Of a stretch of DNA of 64,000 nucleotides, positions 57,363 to 64,000 are shown piece after piece. The stretch's first letter is position 1. Each line of letters begins with the position of its first letter. Under the pieces are notes generated by a model that searched no databases, had not been told where the DNA came from, and worked only from the letters and a program-made list of their open reading frames with translations. The position numbers and the translations under genes are program-made. Source of the stretch: Prauserella aidingensis (lineage in GTDB: Bacteria; Actinomycetota; Actinomycetes; Mycobacteriales; Pseudonocardiaceae); the NCBI RefSeq assembly GCF_024171865.1, contig NZ_JAMTCN010000003.1, positions 200,238-264,237 of the forward strand, given 5' to 3'.

Positions 57363-58824
57363 GCGGGCCGTCGCGGCTCGCGGGCGACTGCCCGGCGGTG
57401 AGCCTGCGCTGCGGATGCCGCCGCGCGTCGGCCACCGCGACGGTCATCGCCACGAGCGTGAACCCGACGGCGCACACCATCGCCATCGCCAGGCCGGTGC
57501 GATATCCGGCACCATCGGTCACTCCCGCGTGGTACACGGCGCCCAGCACGGCTACGCCCAGGGCCGTGCCCAGCCGCTGTCCCGTCTGCAGCGCGGCTCC
57601 GGCGACACCCGCCATGTGCGTCGGTACGCGATCGAGGGTCAGCGTCGTGTTCGGTGAGATGACCATGCCGCCGCCGATCCCGCCCAGCAGCAGCGGCACC
57701 GCAACGGCGTAGCCGACGGCTCCGTCGGGAAGGAGCGGCACGAGCACGGCGACGAGCCCGACGCCGACCGCCACCAGGCCGAGCCCGGTGAGCGTCACCT
57801 TCCGGCCCCACCGGGCCACCGCACGGCCCGCGAGCGGCGACGAGACGGCCGAGCCGAGGGCGAACGGGGTGACCAGCAGCCCCGACTCGAGCGGGGAGAA
57901 GCCGAGTCCTTGCTGGAAGAACATGGCGAACACCAGCCACATGCCGCCGAACCCGCAGAAGTAGGCAGCACCGATCGTGGCGCCGAGCGCGTATCCGGGT
58001 GTGCTCGTGTACAGCCGTGGGTGCAGGACGGGCATGCGACCGCGTCGCACCACCGCGCGCTCCCACCGCACGAACAGCCACGCGAACACGCCCGCCAGCG
58101 GGAACATCCACCACAGCGTCGTCAGCCCGCCGTGCTCCGACTGCACCAGGGGCAGCAGCACGCCGAGGACCGCCAGGCCGAGCAGCACGATGCCGGGGAC
58201 GTCCAGCTGCGAGACCACACCGGTCCGGAGCGATTCCCGCTTCGGCACCCACCGCGCCGCCAGCACCAGTGCGACCAGGCCGATCGGCAGGTTGACGTAG
58301 AACACCCACCGCCACCCGTCGTCACCGAACGCCGCGATGATCAACCCGCCCAGCACCGGTCCGACGGCCGTGGACACCCCGACCGTCGCGCCGAACAGGC
58401 CGAACGCCCGGCCCCGCTCGGCACCGTGGAACAGTTCCTGGATCAGTCCCGTGTTCTGCGGCGCCAGCATGCCTGCGGCCACGCCCTGTGCCAGGCGCGC
58501 CGCGATCAGCATGCCCTCGCTCCCTGCGGCACCCGCGATGCCGCTGGTGACGACGAACGCGGACAGCGCCACGAGGAACATCCGCCGCCTGCCGAGCGCG
58601 TCGCCCAACCGTCCGCCCGTGACGAGCACCAGGCCGAACGTGAGCGCGTAGCCGGACACCACCCACTGCGTGCCCGCGACGCCGGCGTCGAGAGCGTCCT
58701 GGATGGACGGCAGTGCGACGTTGACGATGCTGACGTCGAGCAGCGACATGAACCCCGCGGTCAGCATGACGGCGAGGGCCCGCCAGCGTCGTGGATCCGG
58801 CGTGGCCACGGCGGTTTCGCTCAC
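57355..58824 (-). CDS. MFS drug exporter, DHA2 (EmrB/QacA) type
   Basis: The 489-aa permease has 14 predicted helices. Family motifs include MSLLDVSIVNVALPSIQDAL (motif D1, with the membrane Asp), WVVSGYALTFGLVLVTGGRLGDALGRRRMF (motif A) and GPVLGGLI (motif C of antiporters). It probably exports drugs or metabolites in exchange for protons. The start is GTG at 58824 with a TACCGT box 6 nt before it. There is no neighbouring regulator. Its stop codon shares a palindrome with the sirtuin gene. Confidence 0.93.
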   Translation of the reverse strand: MSETAVATPDPRRWRALAVMLTAGFMSLLDVSIVNVALPSIQDALDAGVAGTQWVVSGYALTFGLVLVTGGRLGDALGRRRMFLVALSAFVVTSGIAGAAGSEGMLIAARLAQGVAAGMLAPQNTGLIQELFHGAERGRAFGLFGATVGVSTAVGPVLGGLIIAAFGDDGWRWVFYVNLPIGLVALVLAARWVPKRESLRTGVVSQLDVPGIVLLGLAVLGVLLPLVQSEHGGLTTLWWMFPLAGVFAWLFVRWERAVVRRGRMPVLHPRLYTSTPGYALGATIGAAYFCGFGGMWLVFAMFFQQGLGFSPLESGLLVTPFALGSAVSSPLAGRAVARWGRKVTLTGLGLVAVGVGLVAVLVPLLPDGAVGYAVAVPLLLGGIGGGMVISPNTTLTLDRVPTHMAGVAGAALQTGQRLGTALGVAVLGAVYHAGVTDGAGYRTGLAMAMVCAVGFTLVAMTVAVADARRHPQRRLTAGQSPASRDGPLT

Positions 58825-58830
58825 CTCGCC

Positions 58831-58836
58831 ACGGTA
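58831..58836 (-). promoter_or_regulatory. -10 box, leaderless MFS gene
   Basis: TACCGT on the minus strand ends 6 nt before the GTG at 58824. Confidence 0.45.
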
Positions 58837-58904
58837 GGGCGCCGCAGCGAGGTGAGCGCGGCGACGACCCTCGGCGGAGCCCCACGTCCGCACCGGCGGA
58901 ACGG

Positions 58905-61900
58905 TCAGCCGGCCATGATTCCCGGGATGCCCTTGAGCTCGCCCATCAGCATCGAGCTGACCTTCACCGGATAGTCGTACAACGCGAACAGGGTCTCGCG
59001 TTTGCCGACGAGCTTCAGCCGCACCGGCGTCTCCCCCGGATGGGCCTTGAGCGTCTGCTTGAGTTCGACCACCACGCTCTGGTCGAGCTTCTCCGCCGAC
59101 GCGACGAGCATCAGCGGCGGCTCCTCGTCGCCCGCGGCGATGTCGGACAGGTCCAGCGGCACGAGACCGCCGCCGAACACCGACATCTTGTCCTCACGCC
59201 AGTTGACGCGGCCCTTGACGACGACGGCGTTGTCCTCCACCAGGTCGGCGGCGAAGATCGCGTACGACTTCGGGAAGAACAGCACCTCGAGCGAGGCGTC
59301 CATGTCCTCGACCGTGCAGATCGCCCACGGTTCGCCCTTCTTGTTGACGCGCCGCTCGACCGACGTCAGCAGGCCCGCGATCTCGATCTCGCCCTCCTTC
59401 GGCGGGTCGGCGAGGATCGCGGCGATGGGCTTCTTCGCGTGTTTGCGCAGGATCCGCTCGGCGCCGTCCAGCGGGTGACCGGACACGTACAGGCCGAGCA
59501 TCTCCCGTTCGTAGGCGAGCTTCTGCTTCCGCGGGTACTCCTCGTCGTCGAACGTGAGGTGCGCCAGCGGCGACGACGAGGCGGCGGCGTCGGCACCCTC
59601 GTCGGCGGAGCCCGCGCCGAACAGGTCGAACTGCCCCATCGCCTCCTGACGCTTGAGCGGCACGACCGCTTCGACCGCGTCCTCGTGCACCTGCACCATC
59701 GACAGCCGCGTGTTGCCGAGCGAGTCGAACCCGCCCGCCTTGATCAACGACTCGATGACGCGCTTGTTGCACGCGACGAGCTCGGACTTGTCGAGGAAGT
59801 CCGTGAACGAGGAGTACTTGCCCTTCTCCTCGCGCGTCTTGATGATCGACTCGACGACGTTGCCGCCGACGTTGCGTACCGCGCCCATGCCGAAGCGGAT
59901 GTCGTCGCCGACGGCCGTGAACCGCGGGCCCGACTCGTTGACGTCCGGCGGCAACACCTTGATGCCGAGCCTGCGGCATTCCGACAGGTACACCGCGGAC
60001 TTGTCCTTGTTGTCGCCCACCGACGTCAGCAGCGCCGCCATGTACTCGGCCGGGTAGTTCGCCTTCAGGTAGGCGGTCCAGTACGACACCAGGCCGTACC
60101 CGGCGGCGTGCGACTTGTTGAACGCGTACCCGGCGAACGGGAGGATCGTGTCCCACAGGGCCTGGATGGCCGCGTCGGAGAACCCGTTCTCCTGCATCCC
60201 GGCGTGGAAGCCCTCGAACTCCTTCTCGAGGACCTCCTTCTTCTTCTTGCCCATCGCCCGGCGCAGCACGTCCGCTCGGCCCATGGAGTAACCGGCGACC
60301 TTCTGCGCGATCTGCATGATCTGCTCCTGATAGACGATCAGGCCGTAGGTCGAGGCCAGGATCTCCTTCAGGGGCTCTTCGAGCTCGGGGTGGATCGGGA
60401 TGATCTCCTGCCGGCCGTTCTTGCGGTCGGCGTAGTCGTTGTGGGCGTTCACACCCATCGGACCCGGCCGGTACAGCGCGAGCACGGCGACGATGTCGTC
60501 GAAGCCCGTGGGCTGCATCCGGCGCAGCAGATCGCGCATGGCGCCGCCGTCGAGCTGGAACACGCCGAGCGTGTCACCGCGGCCCAGCAGCTTGTACGAC
60601 TCGGGGTCGTCCATGCCCAGCCGGTCGAGGTCGATCTCCTCGCCGCGGTTGATCTTGATGTTGTCGATGGCGTCGCCGATGACCGTGAGGTTGCGCAGCC
60701 CCAGGAAGTCCATCTTCAACAGGCCGATGGCCTCACAGGACGGGTAGTCCCACCCCGTGATGACCGCACCGTCGTCGCGCTGCCACAGCGGGATCGTGTC
60801 GATCAGCGGCTCGCTGGACATGATGACCGCGCACGCGTGCACACCGGCGTTGCGGATCAGACCTTCGAGCCCCCGGGCGGTCTCGAAGATCGTCGAGACC
60901 TCCTGGTCGCTCTCGATGAGCGAGCGCACCTCGGCGGCCTCGCCGTACCGCTCGTGCTCGGGGTCGACGATGCCGGCCAGCGGGATGTCCTTGGCCATGA
61001 TCGGCGGCGGCAGGGCCTTCGAGATGCGGTCGGCGATCGAGAAGCCCGGCTGGCCGTAGTGGACACGGGCGGCGTCCTTGATCGCGGCCTTCGTCTTGAT
61101 CGTGCCGAACGTGATGACCTGGGCGACCTTGTCGGCGCCGTACTTCTCGGTCGCGTAGCGGACCATCTCGCCGCGCCTGCGGTCGTCGAAGTCGATGTCG
61201 ATGTCGGGCATCGACTCACGCTCGGGGTTGAGGAACCGCTCGAACAGCAGGTTCTGCGGCAGCGGGTCCAGGTTGGTGATACCGAGCGCGTAGGCCACCA
61301 ACGCGCCCGCCGCGGACCCACGGCCGGGGCCGACGCGGATGCCGACGCTGCGCGCGTAGTTGCAGAGGTCGGCGACGACGAGGAAGTAGGCGGGGAAGCC
61401 CTTCTGCCCGATGACGCCGAGTTCCATCTCGGCGCGTTCGACGTAGCCGTCCGGGATGCCCTCGGGGAAGCGCCACTCGAGGCCGCGCATGACCTCGTGG
61501 TGCAGCCAGCTCGACTCGTCGTGACTCTCCGGCACCGTGAACCGCGGCATCCGGTCCTTGTGCGAGTAGACGTCCTCATAGGACTCCACACGCTCGGCGA
61601 TCATCAACGTCGCGTCGGCGGCACCGGGCACCTCGGAGTCCCAGTACTCGCGCATCTCCTCGGCCGACTTGAGGAAGTAGCCGTCGCCGTTGAACTGGAA
61701 CCGGTTGGGGTCGGACAGCGTCTTGCCGGACTGCACGCACAGCAACGCCGAGTGGGCGTCGGCCTGGTCCTTGGTGACGTAGTGCGAGTCGTTGGTCGCC
61801 AGCGGCTGGATGCCGAGTTCCTTGCCGATCTTCAGCAGGCCCTCGCGCACCGAGCGTTCGATGGCGAGGCCGTGGTCCATCAGCTCGAGGAAGAAGTTGT

Positions 61901-62471
61901 CCTTGCCGAAGATGTCGCGGTAGTCGGCCGCGGCTTCGAGGGCTTTCTCCGGCTGGCCCAGGCGCAGGCGGGTCTGCACCTCGCCGGACGGGCACCCGGT
62001 GGTGGCGATGATGCCCTCGGCGTTCTCGGCGATCAGCTCGCGGTCCATGCGGGGTTTGCGGTAGTAGCCCTGCATGCTCGCCAGCGACGACAGCTTGAAC
62101 AGGTTCCGCAGTCCGGTGGCGTTCCGGGCGAGCATCGTCATGTGGGTGTAGGCACCACCGCCGGAGACGTCGCCGCCCTCGCCGGAGTCGTCGGCGCCGC
62201 GCTGACTGCTCTGCCCCCAGAAGACCGGCTTCTTGTGGAACCGGCTCTCCGGCGCGACGTAGGCCTCGATGCCGATGATCGGCTTGATGCCCGCCTGCTT
62301 CGCCTGTTGGTAGAACTCGTCGGCGCCGTACATGTTGCCGTGGTCGGTCATCCCCACGGCAGGCATCTGGAGGCGCGAGGCCTCCTGGAACAGCGGAGCC
62401 ATCTTCGCCGCACCATCGAGCATGGAGTACTCGGTGTGCACGTGCAGGTGGACGAAGGAATCCGTGGACAC
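58905..62471 (-). CDS. dnaE: replicative DNA polymerase III alpha subunit
   Basis: The 1188-aa C-family polymerase has an N-terminal PHP domain ([26 protein letters not shown]) with metal ligands intact. In mycobacterial DnaE1 this domain supplies the proofreading exonuclease. The palm follows with [19 protein letters not shown] and the catalytic aspartates in [14 protein letters not shown], then fingers ([28 protein letters not shown]), a helix-hairpin-helix region and an OB domain near 985-1065 ([22 protein letters not shown]). Length and motifs fit the essential DnaE1, not the mutagenic DnaE2. The start is GTG at 62471 with GGGGAGG 8 nt before it; the frame is open 68 codons further without similarity. 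Confidence 0.97.
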   Translation of the reverse strand: MSTDSFVHLHVHTEYSMLDGAAKMAPLFQEASRLQMPAVGMTDHGNMYGADEFYQQAKQAGIKPIIGIEAYVAPESRFHKKPVFWGQSSQRGADDSGEGGDVSGGGAYTHMTMLARNATGLRNLFKLSSLASMQGYYRKPRMDRELIAENAEGIIATTGCPSGEVQTRLRLGQPEKALEAAADYRDIFGKDNFFLELMDHGLAIERSVREGLLKIGKELGIQPLATNDSHYVTKDQADAHSALLCVQSGKTLSDPNRFQFNGDGYFLKSAEEMREYWDSEVPGAADATLMIAERVESYEDVYSHKDRMPRFTVPESHDESSWLHHEVMRGLEWRFPEGIPDGYVERAEMELGVIGQKGFPAYFLVVADLCNYARSVGIRVGPGRGSAAGALVAYALGITNLDPLPQNLLFERFLNPERESMPDIDIDFDDRRRGEMVRYATEKYGADKVAQVITFGTIKTKAAIKDAARVHYGQPGFSIADRISKALPPPIMAKDIPLAGIVDPEHERYGEAAEVRSLIESDQEVSTIFETARGLEGLIRNAGVHACAVIMSSEPLIDTIPLWQRDDGAVITGWDYPSCEAIGLLKMDFLGLRNLTVIGDAIDNIKINRGEEIDLDRLGMDDPESYKLLGRGDTLGVFQLDGGAMRDLLRRMQPTGFDDIVAVLALYRPGPMGVNAHNDYADRKNGRQEIIPIHPELEEPLKEILASTYGLIVYQEQIMQIAQKVAGYSMGRADVLRRAMGKKKKEVLEKEFEGFHAGMQENGFSDAAIQALWDTILPFAGYAFNKSHAAGYGLVSYWTAYLKANYPAEYMAALLTSVGDNKDKSAVYLSECRRLGIKVLPPDVNESGPRFTAVGDDIRFGMGAVRNVGGNVVESIIKTREEKGKYSSFTDFLDKSELVACNKRVIESLIKAGGFDSLGNTRLSMVQVHEDAVEAVVPLKRQEAMGQFDLFGAGSADEGADAAASSSPLAHLTFDDEEYPRKQKLAYEREMLGLYVSGHPLDGAERILRKHAKKPIAAILADPPKEGEIEIAGLLTSVERRVNKKGEPWAICTVEDMDASLEVLFFPKSYAIFAADLVEDNAVVVKGRVNWREDKMSVFGGGLVPLDLSDIAAGDEEPPLMLVASAEKLDQSVVVELKQTLKAHPGETPVRLKLVGKRETLFALYDYPVKVSSMLMGELKGIPGIMAG

Positions 62472-62767
62472 CGGTGAAACCTCCCCTTCGACCGCGCGCG
62501 TGCGCGGGCCCGCGAAACTCGGTGAAGTGCCCACCCTAATGGGCCGACGCCGGGCTGCTGCGACGACATCCCGGAGGGGTGCGCGAGTGCGATCACACAC
62601 CACCGATCGCGGCCACCGACGTGCACCGGCGGGCCGGTCACGGTACGCGCCGAAGCGGCCGCCGAACGCACTCACTCACCCCACGAGGTCAGGGCGATGT
62701 GCGCGAAATGCCCTGTTCTTCCCGTACCACCGTCACACGCGCGCGGCCGTGATGGTTCACTGCAGAC

Positions 62768-63610
62768 ATGACACGTGACGAGGCGCTCGAGCTGAGGTGC
62801 GCAACAGGCTCCGACGTCGGCCGGCGGCGGAGCGGGAACGAGGACTCGGCCCTGGCGACCGCGCACCTGGTCGCCGTGGCCGACGGCATGGGCGGGCACG
62901 CGGCCGGCGAGGTCGCCAGTGCGATCGCGGTCGACGCCGTCGCCGAACTCGACGCCCGGCTCGCCGAGAATCCCGACCTGGCCCCGCTCGAGGAGCTCGC
63001 CGCCGTGTTCACGCAGGCCTCGACCGTGCTCGACGAGCGCGTCGGCGCCGACCCCGAACTCTCCGGCATGGGCACCACGCTCACCGTCATGCTGTGGCAG
63101 GGTCGCGGCTTCGCGCTCGGGCACATCGGCGACTCGCGCGCCTACCGGCTGCGCGGACCGGAGATGACCCAGCTCAGCCGCGACCACACGCTCGTCCAGT
63201 CCCTCGTCGACGAGGGCAAGCTCGACGAGGAGACCGCCGCCGTCCACCCCGGCCGGTCGGTGCTGATCAAGGCGCTGCTCGCGGGCCAGGTGGCCGAACC
63301 GGACCTGGAGATGCACGAGGCCGAGCCCGGCGACCGGTACCTGTTGTGCTCGGACGGGCTCACCGACGTCGTGTCGATCCAGGAGATCGGCGCGGTCCTC
63401 GGGTCGACCGACGAGCCGTCCGACACCGTCGCGACGCTCATCGAACTGGCCAATGAGGCGGGCGGTCCGGACAACATCACGTGCGTCGTCATCCACGTAC
63501 TCGACTCGGCGGACGCCGGCGACGGGAACGGCGTCGCGGAGGCGGCGGCCGACGACAGCGGGGCGACCTCGGCCGGTGACAGCGAGTCGGCAGGAGCCGA
63601 CCGGTCCTGA
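62768..63610 (+). CDS. PP2C-type serine/threonine phosphatase
   Basis: The 280-aa PPM phosphatase has the metal-binding motifs RRSGNEDS, VADGMGGHAAGE, GHIGDSRAYRLR, LLCSDGLTDVV and GGPDNITCVV. It has no membrane helix, unlike PstP of the pknA/pknB cluster, and ends in an acidic Ala/Asp/Gly/Ser tail (about 245-280). It removes phosphate from Ser or Thr, or acts in an RsbU/SpoIIE-like manner on an anti-sigma antagonist. No kinase gene is nearby. It is divergent from dnaE. Confidence 0.93.
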   Translation: MTRDEALELRCATGSDVGRRRSGNEDSALATAHLVAVADGMGGHAAGEVASAIAVDAVAELDARLAENPDLAPLEELAAVFTQASTVLDERVGADPELSGMGTTLTVMLWQGRGFALGHIGDSRAYRLRGPEMTQLSRDHTLVQSLVDEGKLDEETAAVHPGRSVLIKALLAGQVAEPDLEMHEAEPGDRYLLCSDGLTDVVSIQEIGAVLGSTDEPSDTVATLIELANEAGGPDNITCVVIHVLDSADAGDGNGVAEAAADDSGATSAGDSESAGADRS

Positions 63611-63626
63611 GGCGCCGCCGGCACAC

Positions 63627-64000
63627 TCACGGTGACGCGGGCGCGCCGCTCCCCGAATCCGGTGTGCCCGTTCCGCCGATGTCGGCGGCCGGGGCGCTCC
63701 ACGTGTCGCACGCGGCGACCGAGCCGCCGTTGAATCCGGTGGAGGCCCACTGCTTCTGCAGGCGAGCGCCACCGTGGCTGTCGACTCCGCTCCAGTCGGC
63801 GAAGTCCTGCACGGCGGCCTCGGCTCCGCGGTTCGCGCGCGTGGCGTCGAGGAACAGTCCGGCGAAGCAGGTGGCCTGCAGTTCGAACCGCCTGCCCACC
63901 TCGCTCTCGACCGCCGCGTCCGCGTCGGACATCGCGTTGCCCGCCTCGGCGAACACGCCGGTGAGCGCCTGGATGTGGTGGCCGTACTCGTGCGCGAGCG
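63627..64000 (-). CDS. neutral zinc metallopeptidase, partial (5' end beyond window)
   Basis: The C-terminal part of a YpfJ-type zinc peptidase enters from the right edge of the window. Reading from 63999 it gives LAHEYGHHIQALTGVFAEAGNAMSD-like sequence with the zinc motif His-Glu-Tyr-Gly-His, then ELQATCFAGLF and a C-terminal tail rich in Gly, Ser, Thr and Pro. The family is usually a membrane-anchored or secreted protein of about 300 aa with unknown substrate, and about 125 residues are visible here. Its start and any signal peptide are outside the window. It is convergent with the PP2C gene, 16 bp between the stops. Confidence 0.88.
   Translation of the reverse strand, partial: LAHEYGHHIQALTGVFAEAGNAMSDADAAVESEVGRRFELQATCFAGLFLDATRANRGAEAAVQDFADWSGVDSHGGARLQKQWASTGFNGGSVAACDTWSAPAADIGGTGTPDSGSGAPASP

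Noticed and set aside
58791-62477. Plus-strand open frame of 1228 codons opposite dnaE
   Set aside because: The minus strand is unmistakably DnaE. The plus frame is the antisense shadow with Arg/Val/His-rich low-complexity translation.
1-64000. tRNA, rRNA or tmRNA genes
   Set aside because: No cloverleaf-like segment with a GGTTCGA-type T-loop in the right context was noticed by eye; a covariance-model search would be decisive.

Overview
The window comes from the chromosome of a high-GC actinobacterium, most likely of the family Pseudonocardiaceae (Saccharomonospora, Prauserella or Amycolatopsis type). The evidence is strongly G/C-biased third codon positions, an actinobacterial bc1-aa3 respiratory chain (di-haem QcrC, long QcrA, CtaF), a PimB-type mannosyltransferase, an LtsA-like AsnB, DUF2510 and DUF3043 proteins, an F420/LLM enzyme, and many start codons that sit 6-8 nt after a TAnnnT box, as in leaderless genes. 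The order of most genes follows, from memory, the Mycobacterium tuberculosis Rv2187-Rv2220 neighbourhood: pimB, NlpC/P60, exonuclease/UvrC-like, bc1 block, trpD, ctaF-ctaC, asnB, HesB, DUF3043, cobT, ilvE, pepB, dlaT, epimerase, lipB, lipA.

Layout. 1-2688: minisatellite and a SulP transporter fused to a carbonic anhydrase. 3129-8788: cell-envelope and housekeeping genes on the minus strand (PimB-like, NlpC/P60 hydrolase, small Cys protein, NYN nuclease-like protein, secreted endonuclease/phosphatase-like protein). 9050-18778: exonuclease/GIY-YIG fusion, Lrp-type protein, then the respiratory block qcrB-qcrA-qcrC-ctaE, a pseudo-receiver with trpD, and ctaF-ctaC. Two long perfect hairpins bracket this block. 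19040-23977: asnB/ltsA, scramblase-like protein, a small repeat-containing ORF behind a double operator, ErpA-like protein, DUF3043 protein.

24000-36407 looks like an accessory island inserted into the conserved block. It starts with a decayed DUF222/HNH endonuclease gene and an aldo/keto reductase. It then carries two minus-strand operons: SAF-domain oxidoreductase, acetoin-dehydrogenase-type E1 alpha, E1 beta, lipoyl E2, IspD-like cytidylyltransferase and Zn-ribbon protein; and glucitol-family PTS srlA-srlE-srlB-gutM. Divergent from the PTS operon are a stand-alone HPr and a SorC-family regulator. The palindrome TTGCAC-N4-GTGCAA, or close variants, lies in front of both minus-strand operons and in the shared PTS/HPr promoter region, so the three units probably form one regulon. 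I infer phosphorylating uptake of an alditol, oxidation to an acyloin, and CoA-dependent cleavage to acetyl-CoA plus a sugar phosphate. The substrate is unknown.

36417-64000 returns to core genes: cobT, ilvE, two membrane proteins, leucyl aminopeptidase, SMI1/KNR4 protein, PhoD phosphatase, Lpd and dihydrolipoyl acyltransferase (2-oxoacid dehydrogenase E3/E2), epimerase, PAP2, lipB and lipA (protein lipoylation, serving both E2 proteins in the window), LLM oxidoreductase, TetR regulator with visible operators, SDR, DedA, sirtuin, MFS exporter, replicative polymerase dnaE, PP2C phosphatase and the start-truncated end of a neutral zinc metallopeptidase. No rRNA, tRNA, CRISPR, IS element or prophage was seen. 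All coordinates and residue numbers were read by eye; functions rest on recognised motifs and family knowledge, not on database searches.
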